Shown piece after piece: positions 56,419 through 64,000 of a DNA stretch of 64,000 nt. Positions within the stretch are counted from its first letter, which is position 1. Each line of letters opens with the position of its first letter. The stretch lies in contig CAUZDW010000020.1 of the NCBI GenBank assembly GCA_963578825.1, positions 3,739-67,738 of the forward strand, written 5' to 3'. This DNA comes from JAJDNS01 sp963578825. Lineage in GTDB: Bacteria > Acidobacteriota > Vicinamibacteria > Fen-336. Made by a program: the position numbers and the translations under genes. The notes beneath the pieces are model-generated. The model saw only the letters and a program-made list of their open reading frames with translations. It was not told the DNA's origin and searched no databases.

Positions 56419-56700
56419 ATGATACGCAACTTCATCTGCATACAGAACGGCGACCTGGGTTACGGTGATCTCGGCTGTTACGTCGGCCGGAAGACTCTGA
56501 CGCCGAACATCGACCGCATGGCCTCGGAGGGGACGCGTTGTGAAACCTTTTATGCCGCATCCGCGGTGCGCTTGCCCTCCCGGGTGAGTTATTTTACGGG
56601 GCGTTATCCGATCCGCTTCAACGTCACCTCGGCGTTCAACCCGTTTACCCGGAAGGACGCTTCCTTTCCGGTCGTGCCGAATCTCGCAAACCTGTTAAAG
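56419..56700 (+). pseudogene. Sulfatase N-terminal remnant with lost active-site Cys
   Basis: About 94 residues: MIRNFICIQNGDLGYGDLGC, then TPNIDRMASEGTRCETFYA and YFTGRYPIRFNVTSAFNPFTR. In active type I sulfatases this stretch reads ADDLGYGD and C-x-P-S-R; here one metal Asp is Gly and the formylglycine Cys is Arg (RLPSR). The gene then ends abruptly after VVPNLANLLK. Clearly inactive. The next 135 bp are unassigned. Confidence 0.75.
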
Positions 56701-56835
56701 CCGGAGGACGAGCGACCGACCATGTGTGCGTCGGCTGGCCCGCCGCCTGGGCGCTGGATCGCCTCCAGCGGCGCAGCTCGGAGGCGACGCCCACGATCGA
56801 CTGACCGCGGAGAACCAGAGCGATAATGCCCTCGC

Positions 56836-57078
56836 ATGGCCGGGCGGGAGCAGGAGGAGTTCGCCGGAAGGGTCGCGGTCGTGACCGGCGGCTCGAGCGG
56901 GATAGGCCGGGCCGTGGTCGAGCTGCTGGCCCGCGGCGGCGCCCGCGTGATCTTCTGCTCGAACGACGCGGCCGGCGTGGAGGCCGCCCGGCGCGAGCTG
57001 TCGGATGCCAATCCCGGCGAGGTGGTCGGAGAGGTCCGGGACGTCGCCCGCACCCCCGACATGCAGGCGTTGATGCGC
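56836..57078 (+). pseudogene. Short-chain dehydrogenase N-terminal fragment
   Basis: 81 residues with EFAGRVAVVTGGSSGIGRAV and ARVIFCSNDAAGVEAA and DVARTPDMQALM, very similar to the first third of the SDR encoded at 37237-38088 (same CSNDAAGV and DVAR..DMQALM words). Similarity stops sharply where cytochrome c sequence begins. Confidence 0.75.
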
Positions 57079-57178
57079 AGTGCTGTTCAACGTCGGCAGC
57101 TGCGGGGCGTGTCACAAGGCCGCCGACGGCACCCCGGGTGCCGAGGAGGGACGGCCTTCCCTATCAGCCTGGACTGAA
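57079..57178 (+). pseudogene. Cytochrome c fragments (heme 1 and C-terminus joined)
   Basis: One frame reads VLFNVGSCGACHKAADGTPGAEEG, nearly the heme-1 segment of the diheme cytochrome at 24978-25886 (VLFNVGSCGECHKAADDTPG). About 80 bp later the sequence jumps to that gene's very end (ATCAGCCTGGACTGA). The ~730 bp in between are deleted. Confidence 0.7.
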
Positions 57179-57221
57179 GCCGGCGCATGACCTGCATGAG
57201 CAAAATGCATGGGGGTTCGAC

Positions 57222-57250
57222 TTGACCCGCTCGCGAGCGTTTTCTATCTT
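57222..57250 (+). promoter_or_regulatory. Sigma-70-type promoter for gltBD with palindromic spacer
   Basis: TTGACC (57222-57227), 17-bp spacer and TATCTT (57245-57250), about 95 bp before gltB. The spacer begins with a perfect 12-bp palindrome CGCTCGCGAGCG (57228-57239), a good candidate operator that would block polymerase when bound. Confidence 0.6.
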
Positions 57251-57346
57251 CACCCATTACGCGCGAGCCTGCGGTCCTCGGGGGGTGTGGGCGGCTCGCG
57301 CTCTGGCCGGCTGTGAGGCCCCGTATCGTTATCTAAGGACGTCCCG

Positions 57347-60300
57347 ATGCACGAGACACTGTCGAGGAGAGGACTCTACGATCCCCGTTTCGAGCACGAC
57401 GCCTGCGGCGTCGGCTTCGTCGCTGATCTGAACAACGTCAGCTCGCACGATATCGTGCGAAAGGGACTCGAGATCCTCCGAAACCTCGACCACCGAGGAG
57501 CCCGGGGCGCGGAAGAGGAGACCGGCGACGGCGCCGGCATCCTGGTCCAGCTGCCGCACGCCTTCCTGCTCCGGGAGTGCGCTCGGCTCGAGATCTCGCT
57601 TCCCGAGCCCGGCGAGTACGCGGTGGGACAGTGCTTCCTTCCGAAGGACCCGAAGACCCATGTGGGCGCCAGGCACGTCTTCCGCCGGGCGCTCGACGAG
57701 CTGGAGCTCGACATCCTCGGCTGGCGAGAGGTCCCCACCGACCACTCGACCCTGGGGGCGACCGCCATCTCCGGCGAGCCGCCTGTGCAGCAGGTGATCG
57801 TCCGCCGCCCCGTGACCTGCCGCACCCAGGACGACTTCGAGCGGCGGCTCTTCGTGGCCCGCAAGTACGGCACCCGAATGGTGCGCGAGTCGGTCCAGGG
57901 CGCGGCGAGCTTCTACATCTGCTCGCTGTCGTCGCGGACCGTCGTCTACAAGGGGATGCTGACACCGGCCCAGGTGCCCGAGTACTTCCCCGACCTCGTC
58001 GACGAGTCGTTCGAGTCGGCGCTTGCGCTCATCCACAGCCGCTTCTCGACGAACGTCCTGCCCACCTGGCCGCTCGCGCACCCGTTCCGCACGCTGGCCC
58101 ACAACGGCGAGATCAACACCCTGCGGGGCAACGTGAACTGGATGCGGTCCCGCGAAGCCATCCTCGCCTCGTCCCTCTTCTCGGAGGACGAGATCCAGAA
58201 GTTGCGACCCGTCACCCAGGAGGGCAGCTCCGACTCGGGCATTCTCGACAACGTCGTCGAGTTCCTCATGCTGGGCGGACGCAGCCTCCCCCACGTGATG
58301 ATGATGCTCATCCCGGAGGCCTGGGAGAAGAACCCGGAGATGCCGGACGACCGCAAGGCCTTCTACGAGTACCACGGTGCGCTCATCGAGCCGTGGGACG
58401 GTCCGGCCTCGGTGGCGTTCTCCGACGGGACCCTCATCGGGGCAACGCTTGATCGCAACGGCCTCCGCCCGTCGCGATACTGCCTGACCGACGACAACAT
58501 CCTCATCATGGCGTCTGAGGCCGGTGTCCTCGACGTCGCCCCGGAGAAGATCGTCCGCAAGGGCCGTCTGCAGCCCGGGAAGATGTTCGTCGCCTCGCTC
58601 GAGGAGGGACGCATCATCCCGGACGAGGAGATCAAGGCCCGCATCTGCGCCGAACGGCCGTACCGTCAGTGGCTCGATCAGGGAAAGATCCCGCTCGCCG
58701 AGCTCGAGCCGCCGCGCCAGATCCTCCAGCCCCCGGCCCGTCGGGTTCTGACGCGTCAGAAGGTGTTCGGCTACTCGCTCGAGGACCTGCGCATCCTCAT
58801 GGCCCCGATGGTGAAGGACGCTCAGGAGCCGGTGGGCTCGATGGGCAACGACACCCCCCTCGCGGTGCTGTCCGAGAAGTCGCGCAGCCTCTTCGACTAC
58901 TTCCACCAGCTCTTCGCCCAGGTGACCAACCCGCCAATCGACCCCATCCGTGAGGAGATGGTGATGAGCCTCGCCTCCTTCGTCGGCGGTGAAGGCAACA
59001 TCCTGCAGGACGGCCCCGAGCACGCGCGGGTGATCGAGCTGCCACAGCCCGTTCTCACCAACGAGGACCTCGAGCGGCTGCGGTGGGTGGACCGCCAGCA
59101 CTTCCAGGCCAAGACCCTCTCGATCTGCTTCAAGGCCGAGCCGGGCCGGATGCAGCGGGCCCTGGACCGCCTCCGCCACGAGGCGGAGGAGTACGTCCTC
59201 GACGGTTACCAGGTGCTCATCCTCTCCGACCGTCCGGTGGACTCGGATCATGCGGCGATCCCGTCGCTCCTCGCCGTCTCCACCGTCCACCATCACCTGA
59301 TCCGCAAGGGCCTCCGCTCGCGGTGCGGCCTCGTCATCGAGACCGGCGAGGCGCGCGAGGTGCACCACTTCGCCTGCCTCCTCGGCTTCGGCGCCTCGGC
59401 GGTCAACCCCTACGTGGCCTTCGAGACGATCGAGGACATGCGGCTGCGCAAGCTGCTGCCGAAGAGCCTGAGCGAGGCCGATGCTCGCGATCACTACGTC
59501 AAGGCGGTGGGCAAGGGCCTTCTCAAGACGATGTCGAAGATCGGCATCTCGACGATCTCCTCCTACATCGGTGCGCAGATCTTCGAGGCGGTCGGCCTCT
59601 CGGACGAGGTCATCGAGGAGTGCTTCCCGGGTACGGTCTCCCGCATCAGCGGGATCGACATCGCCACGATCGAGCGCGAGACGCTCATGCGGCACCGGGC
59701 CGCCTACGTCGACGTCGAGGACCAGACCGACCTCGAGCTCGGGGGGCTCTACCAGTGGAGGCTGCGGGGCGAGCGCCATCTCCACAACCCGGAGACCATC
59801 CAGCGGCTCCAGCACGCAGCGCGGACGAACGACTACGACGTCTACCGTGAGTACGCGCGCCTCATCGACGACGCCGCCGAGACGCCGATCACGCTTCGGC
59901 ACCTTCTCGAGTTCACGAACCTCACGCCGATCCCGATCGAAGAGGTGGAAGCCGTCGAGGCGATTGCGAAGCGCTTCACCACCGGGGCCATGTCCTTCGG
60001 ATCGATCTCCTGGGAGGCCCACACCACACTCGCGATCGCGATGAACCGCTTGGGAGCCAAGTCGAACACCGGAGAGGGCGGCGAGGACCCCGTTCGCTAC
60101 GACCCGCTCCCCAACGGCGACTCCATGCGCTCGGCGATCAAGCAGGTGGCGTCGGGGCGGTTCGGGGTCACGTCGAACTACCTCGTCAACGCCGACGAGC
60201 TGCAGATCAAGATGGCCCAGGGCGCCAAGCCCGGAGAGGGCGGTCAGCTCCCCGGCCACAAGGTCAGCAAGACCATCGCGCGCGTCCGCCACTCCACGCC

Positions 60301-61858
60301 CTACGTGGGGCTCATCTCGCCGCCGCCGCACCACGACATCTACTCGATCGAGGACCTCGCCCAGCTCATCCACGACCTCAAGAACGCCAACTCGCGCGCG
60401 CGGATCAACGTGAAGCTCGTGGCCGAGGTCGGGGTCGGCACGATCGCCGCCGGCGTCGTCAAGGCGCACGCGGACGTCATCCTGATCTCGGGACAGTCGG
60501 GCGGCACGGGTGCCTCGCCCCTCTCCTCGATCAAGCACGCGGGCCTGCCCTGGGAGCTCGGCCTCGCCGAGGCCCACCAGGTTCTCATGCAGAACAACCT
60601 GCGTGACCGGGTCGTCCTTCAGACGGACGGTCTCCTCCGCACCGGCCGTGACGTCGCGGTCGCGACCCTCCTCGGGGCCGAGGAGTGGGGGATCGCCACC
60701 GGTGCGCTGATCACGCTCGGTTGCATCCTGATGCGCAAGTGCCACCTGAACACCTGCCCGGTGGGGGTGGCCACACAGGACGAAGAGCTCAGGAAGCGCT
60801 TCACCGGCGACCCGGACTCCGTGGTCAACTTCTTCCGCTTCATCGCCCAGGACCTCCGCGAGCACATGGCGCGGCTCGGCTTCCGAACGGTCGACGAGAT
60901 GGTCGGCCGCGTGGACAAGCTCGCGCCCATGCGCGACGTCAAGCACTTCAAGGCAAAGCAGCTCGACCTCTCGCGGTTGCTGCACTTCATGCGAGCCAAC
61001 GATCGCTGCAGCACCTTCTGCTGCATCCCGCAGGACCACGGACTCGACAGGGCCCTCGACAACGAGCTGGTGCGCCTCGCCGCGCCGGCCCTCGAGAAGG
61101 GCGAGCCGGTAAGCGGGTCGTTCGCGATCCGCAACATCCACCGCACGGTGGGCACGATCCTAGGTCAGGAGATCACGCGCCGCACGGGCGAGGATGGTCT
61201 CCCCGAGGACACCATCCGCTTCAAGGCGACCGGCTCGGCCGGGCAGTCCTTCATGGCCTTCGCCCCCAGGGGGCTGACCATCGAGCTCGAAGGCGAGGCC
61301 AACGACTACTTCTGCAAGGGGCTCTCCGGCGGAACGGCGATCCTCTACCCGCCGAGGAGGTCCGTGTTCAACCCCAACGAGAACGTCATCTGCGGCAACG
61401 TGGCGTTCTACGGAGCGACCTCGGGAAAGGCGTTCATCCTCGGCCCGGCCGGCGAGCGGTTCTGCGTGCGGAACTCGGGAGCTCACGTGGTCGTCGAGGG
61501 TGTGGGTGACCACGGCTGCGAGTACATGACGGGAGGTCGCGTGGTCGTTCTCGGCGAGGTGGGCCGGAACTTCGCCGCCGGGATGTCGGGCGGCATCGCC
61601 TACATATGGGACGCGGACGAGCGGGCGCACCCCCGGATCAATCCCGGGATGGTCGACCTCGAGGATATGGTCGACTCGGACGACGTCGCCGAGCTCAAGG
61701 CGATGATCGAGCAGCACGCGGAGCTCACGGGCTCGGAGCGGGCGAAGCGCATCCTCGCCACCTGGGACGTGCAGCTCAGGAAGTTCGTCAAGGTGATGCC
61801 GCGCGACTACAAGCGGGCGCTCGCGGAGCTCGCGGCCGAGGCGGCCGCGGTGGCCTAG
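57347..61858 (+). CDS. gltB: Glutamate synthase (NADPH), large subunit
   Basis: 1503 residues, normal for GltB. N-terminal glutaminase domain with nucleophile Cys20 (EHDACGVGFVAD), so the first 19 residues should be removed. Central and FMN domains include TGAMSFGSISWEAHTTLAIAMNR and GANSNTGEGGED-like KSNTGEGGEDP, then GQSGGTGASPLSSIKHAG. The 3Fe-4S cluster site is CILMRKCHLNTCPVG. The C-terminal GXGXG helix domain reads GDHGCEYMTGGRVVVLGEVGRNFAAGMSGG. Makes two glutamate from glutamine and 2-oxoglutarate. gltD follows after 9 bp; promoter at 57222. Confidence 0.97.
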   Translation: MHETLSRRGLYDPRFEHDACGVGFVADLNNVSSHDIVRKGLEILRNLDHRGARGAEEETGDGAGILVQLPHAFLLRECARLEISLPEPGEYAVGQCFLPKDPKTHVGARHVFRRALDELELDILGWREVPTDHSTLGATAISGEPPVQQVIVRRPVTCRTQDDFERRLFVARKYGTRMVRESVQGAASFYICSLSSRTVVYKGMLTPAQVPEYFPDLVDESFESALALIHSRFSTNVLPTWPLAHPFRTLAHNGEINTLRGNVNWMRSREAILASSLFSEDEIQKLRPVTQEGSSDSGILDNVVEFLMLGGRSLPHVMMMLIPEAWEKNPEMPDDRKAFYEYHGALIEPWDGPASVAFSDGTLIGATLDRNGLRPSRYCLTDDNILIMASEAGVLDVAPEKIVRKGRLQPGKMFVASLEEGRIIPDEEIKARICAERPYRQWLDQGKIPLAELEPPRQILQPPARRVLTRQKVFGYSLEDLRILMAPMVKDAQEPVGSMGNDTPLAVLSEKSRSLFDYFHQLFAQVTNPPIDPIREEMVMSLASFVGGEGNILQDGPEHARVIELPQPVLTNEDLERLRWVDRQHFQAKTLSICFKAEPGRMQRALDRLRHEAEEYVLDGYQVLILSDRPVDSDHAAIPSLLAVSTVHHHLIRKGLRSRCGLVIETGEAREVHHFACLLGFGASAVNPYVAFETIEDMRLRKLLPKSLSEADARDHYVKAVGKGLLKTMSKIGISTISSYIGAQIFEAVGLSDEVIEECFPGTVSRISGIDIATIERETLMRHRAAYVDVEDQTDLELGGLYQWRLRGERHLHNPETIQRLQHAARTNDYDVYREYARLIDDAAETPITLRHLLEFTNLTPIPIEEVEAVEAIAKRFTTGAMSFGSISWEAHTTLAIAMNRLGAKSNTGEGGEDPVRYDPLPNGDSMRSAIKQVASGRFGVTSNYLVNADELQIKMAQGAKPGEGGQLPGHKVSKTIARVRHSTPYVGLISPPPHHDIYSIEDLAQLIHDLKNANSRARINVKLVAEVGVGTIAAGVVKAHADVILISGQSGGTGASPLSSIKHAGLPWELGLAEAHQVLMQNNLRDRVVLQTDGLLRTGRDVAVATLLGAEEWGIATGALITLGCILMRKCHLNTCPVGVATQDEELRKRFTGDPDSVVNFFRFIAQDLREHMARLGFRTVDEMVGRVDKLAPMRDVKHFKAKQLDLSRLLHFMRANDRCSTFCCIPQDHGLDRALDNELVRLAAPALEKGEPVSGSFAIRNIHRTVGTILGQEITRRTGEDGLPEDTIRFKATGSAGQSFMAFAPRGLTIELEGEANDYFCKGLSGGTAILYPPRRSVFNPNENVICGNVAFYGATSGKAFILGPAGERFCVRNSGAHVVVEGVGDHGCEYMTGGRVVVLGEVGRNFAAGMSGGIAYIWDADERAHPRINPGMVDLEDMVDSDDVAELKAMIEQHAELTGSERAKRILATWDVQLRKFVKVMPRDYKRALAELAAEAAAVA

Positions 61859-61867
61859 AGAAACGTC

Positions 61868-63328
61868 ATGGGAAAGGACACCGGCTTCAAGGAGTTCGAG
61901 CGGAAGACCCCGGCCTACCAGCCGGTCGAGGAGCGCATCCGTCACTGGCGCGAGTTCGCGATCCCGCTCGTCCAGGAAGAGGTCGAGATCCAGGGTGCCC
62001 GCTGCATGAACTGCGGCGTGCCCTTCTGCCACGACGGCTGCCCCCTCGGCAACGTCATCCCCGACTTCAACGACCACGCCTACCACGGCAAGTGGCAACG
62101 GGCATTGAAGGCGCTCTATTCGACCAACAACTTCCCGGAGTTCACCGGCCGCATCTGCCCGGCGCCCTGTGAATCGGCGTGCGTGCTTGCCATCAACGAG
62201 CCGGCGGTCACGATCAAGAACATCGAGGTCGCGATCATCGAGCGGGCCTTCGAAGGGGGCTGGGCCGAGCCGCGGCCGCCGAGGAATCGCACCGACAAGA
62301 CGGTCGCGGTCGTCGGCTCGGGCCCGGCGGGCCTCGCCGCGGCCGACCAGCTCAACCGGGCCGGCCACACGGTGACCGTCCTCGAGCGGGACGACCGGAT
62401 CGGCGGGCTCCTCCGCTACGGGATCCCCGACTTCAAGCTGGAGAAGCACGTCGTCGACCGGCGCCTCGAGCTGATGAAGGCCGAGGGCGTCCGGTTCCGC
62501 ACCGGAGTCCACGTCGGCGTCGACCTCTCCGGCTCGCAGCTCCTCGCCGAGTACGATGCGATCGTCCTGGCCGGTGGGTCGACCAAGCCCCGTGACCTGC
62601 CGATCCCGGGCCGCGACGCGGAGGGCGTCGGTTTCGCCATGCCCTTCCTCACCCAGTCGAACAAACGCGTCGCGGGTGACACGATCCCGGAAGGGACCGA
62701 GATCCTCGCCACGGGCAAGGACGCCGTCGTCATCGGAGGCGGGGACACCGGCTCCGACTGCGTCGGGACCTCCATCCGGCAGCAGGCGCGCTCCGTCACC
62801 CAGATCGAGATCCTTCCGAAGCCGCCCGCCGGCCGCACGAAAAGAACGCCGTGGCCCGTCCACCCCGGTCCGCAGATGCTCTCCACCTCGAGCTCCCAGG
62901 CCGAGGGCTGCGAGCGCGACTGGGCGGTGAAGTCGAAGGAGTTCCTGAAGGACGAAAAGGGAGCGGTCCGTGCGATCCGCGCGGTGCGGGCGGACTGGAG
63001 CTCGGGGCGGCCCGAGGAGGTCCCTGGGAGCGAGTTCGAGATGCCTGCCCAGCTCGTGCTCCTCGGCATGGGCTTCCTGCACCCCGAGCACGCGGTCCTC
63101 GACGACCTCGGAGTCGACAAGGACGAGCGGGGCAACTGCAGCTCGAGCGGCTATCAGACCTCCCGCGAGGGCGTCTTCGTGGCCGGAGACATGCGGCGGG
63201 GCCAGTCGCTCGTCGTCTGGGCCATCACCGAGGGCCGCGAGTGCGCCCGCGAGGTGGACACCTACCTGACGGGCCGCCCCTCGCTCCTCGGAGCGAAGGC
63301 CAGCTCCCGCAGCGACGTGGCGCTGTAG
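61868..63328 (+). CDS. gltD: Glutamate synthase (NADPH), small subunit
   Basis: 486 residues. N-terminal Cys clusters CMNCGVPFCHDGCPLGN and CPAPCESACV bind 4Fe-4S centres. FAD motif VVGSGPAGLAAADQL near 145 and NADPH motif VIGGGDTGSDCVG near 290, with FVAGDMRRGQSLVVWAI near the end. Passes NADPH electrons to GltB. Start ATG lies 9 bp after the gltB stop; a weak AGAGAAA precedes it. Confidence 0.96.
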   Translation: MGKDTGFKEFERKTPAYQPVEERIRHWREFAIPLVQEEVEIQGARCMNCGVPFCHDGCPLGNVIPDFNDHAYHGKWQRALKALYSTNNFPEFTGRICPAPCESACVLAINEPAVTIKNIEVAIIERAFEGGWAEPRPPRNRTDKTVAVVGSGPAGLAAADQLNRAGHTVTVLERDDRIGGLLRYGIPDFKLEKHVVDRRLELMKAEGVRFRTGVHVGVDLSGSQLLAEYDAIVLAGGSTKPRDLPIPGRDAEGVGFAMPFLTQSNKRVAGDTIPEGTEILATGKDAVVIGGGDTGSDCVGTSIRQQARSVTQIEILPKPPAGRTKRTPWPVHPGPQMLSTSSSQAEGCERDWAVKSKEFLKDEKGAVRAIRAVRADWSSGRPEEVPGSEFEMPAQLVLLGMGFLHPEHAVLDDLGVDKDERGNCSSSGYQTSREGVFVAGDMRRGQSLVVWAITEGRECAREVDTYLTGRPSLLGAKASSRSDVAL

Positions 63329-63343
63329 CAGGAGGGGTCAGGT

Positions 63344-63395
63344 CTTGAATCGTAGCATCGCGGATCTTCACTCGCGCGCGACGCTACAATTCAAG
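63344..63395. repeat. REP-like hairpin after gltD
   Basis: CTTGAATCGTAGC (63344-63356) pairs with GCTACAATTCAAG (63383-63395), one mismatch, and the stem extends inward over TCGCG. It is preceded by GGGGTCAGGT, a word often seen at REP elements mobilised by RAYT-type Y1 transposases. May also act as the gltBD transcription terminator, though no T-run follows. Confidence 0.5.
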
Positions 63396-63510
63396 GTGGG
63401 TCGGGGACCGGCGCGGTGCTCCTAAGGCTTGGACTTGGCTGTATCCACCGTTTCCGGCTTCGTGCCCGTTTAGTCCTCACCGTGAGTCCGTTTCCGGCCC
63501 CCGCCCGTTC

Positions 63511-63543
63511 GAACCGTGCGTGCGGCTTTCCCGCACACGGCTC
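63511..63543 (-). ncRNA. Group II intron domain V
   Basis: Minus strand reads GAGCCGTGTGCGGGAAAGC followed by CGCACGCACGGTTC: the 33-nt hairpin with GAAA-type loop and AGC triad-like base typical of bacterial group II introns. It lies 35 nt downstream of the maturase stop, as expected. Domain VI and the exact 3' splice site (somewhere in 63396-63510) could not be fixed. Confidence 0.85.
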
Positions 63544-63578
63544 GCCTGTACGCTTCACACCAGGGGTTATGGGACGTA

Positions 63579-64000
63579 TCACACTGGCAGCGCTTTCTGA
63601 CGTGGCCCATGGTTGACCCGGTAGGCCCGGAAGAGCCCCAGGTGCTCATACAGCCACGCCTTACTCCACCTGTTCCAGCCGAAGCCGCCGCGTTTCTGGT
63701 TCCGCGCCAAGTGCCGCCTCACCTTCTTCTCCACCCAGTCTCGGACGTAGGAGAAGCATCGACTGGCGTTCCCGTGAGCAAAGTAGTTGACCCACCCCCG
63801 GAGGATCGGGTTGATCTTCTCGATCACCCGGTGCACCGGCTGGGAGCGGAGGGAGCTAAAGACCACCCGGATCCGTTCTATCAGTTCCGTGCGCTTCTTC
63901 AGCGTCGGAGTCCTCAAGAGCCGCCTCGTGGCGCTGCGATTGCGGACGAGTCGGAAGTCGAATCCCAGGAAGCCGAAACCCTCCCCTTTCTCCAGGTCCA
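63579..64000 (-). CDS. Group II intron reverse transcriptase/maturase, C-terminal part (window-truncated)
   Basis: 140 codons entering from the right edge: GFGFLGFDFRLVRNRSATRRL, then LRSQPVHRVIEKINPILRGWVNYFAHGNASRCF and WVEKKVRRHLARNQKRGG, the maturase X domain (GIIM), and the C-terminal FRAYRVNHGPRQKALPV. The reverse transcriptase core would lie outside the window. Together with domain V it is the 3' half of an intron inserted antisense to gltBD. No disruption seen in the visible part. Confidence 0.88.
   Translation of the reverse strand, partial: DLEKGEGFGFLGFDFRLVRNRSATRRLLRTPTLKKRTELIERIRVVFSSLRSQPVHRVIEKINPILRGWVNYFAHGNASRCFSYVRDWVEKKVRRHLARNQKRGGFGWNRWSKAWLYEHLGLFRAYRVNHGPRQKALPV

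Noticed and set aside
57329..61141. Very long open frame (1270 codons) antisense to gltB, and a similar one at 61160-63091 antisense to gltD
   Set aside because: Artefact of GC-rich codon use: low-complexity Leu/Arg/Asp/Glu/Val-rich product with no domain, lying exactly over strongly conserved gltBD.

Overview
The window is 64 kb of GC-rich bacterial DNA, cut through a gene at both ends. No rRNA or tRNA is visible. The conserved genes (gltBD, pckG, murJ, selD, a fused spermidine-synthase membrane protein, an ECF sigma/anti-sigma pair, a PknB-type kinase with TolB-like and TPR parts) together suggest an Acidobacteriota-like or related deep-branching Gram-negative genome. Several accessory genes (membrane-bound dehydrogenase/HEAT/heme protein, Tat-exported sugar isomerase, BNR sialidase-like proteins, DUF1080 and phytanoyl-dioxygenase genes) look like those of Planctomycetes/PVC or Poribacteria. 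The taxonomic guess is an inference from gene content.

Region by region. 1-10.7 kb: end of an NSS symporter, a fused aminopropyltransferase, an O-methyltransferase and a selenium cluster. selD is itself a selenoprotein gene with an in-frame UGA and a SECIS-like hairpin, and it converges with a five-gene operon of PhnD/PhnC/PhnE-like ABC transporter genes plus a flavin disulfide oxidoreductase. 10.8-17.1 kb: truncated maoC and DUF4331 genes fused tail to tail, an ECF sigma/anti-sigma operon, an exported RraA-like protein and a kinase gene with two lesions. 17.1-25.9 kb: PEPCK, a sulfatase lipoprotein, a POT transporter, a porin remnant, a palindromic repeat, MurJ and two cytochromes c. 26.1-31.7 kb: an AT-richer block of PVC-like genes. 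31.8-38.1 kb: SSS symporter with PhyH dioxygenase, GMC oxidoreductase with its Tat-exported partner, and an SDR flanked by inverted IS91-type remnants. 39-50.1 kb: secreted carbohydrate-active and sialidase-like proteins, a four-domain fusion, a serine hydrolase ending in a MITE-like element, and a frameshifted dimethylformamidase-like gene. 50.3-57.2 kb: a 71-bp tandem repeat, an MFS transporter, a SIS remnant, a D-cysteine desulfhydrase/ACC deaminase-like enzyme, an aldehyde dehydrogenase, a sialidase-like protein and a mosaic of gene fragments. 57.2-64 kb: gltBD with a clear promoter, then the 3' end of a group II intron.

Two themes stand out. The first is selenium: a recoded selD beside a probable selenium-oxyanion transporter. 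The second is heavy gene decay and rearrangement: at least ten truncated genes, two of which (at 57 kb) are fragments of homologues of genes found elsewhere in this same window. Exported sulfatase, sialidase-like and glycoside-hydrolase-like proteins suggest a lifestyle that uses complex, possibly sulfated, glycans.
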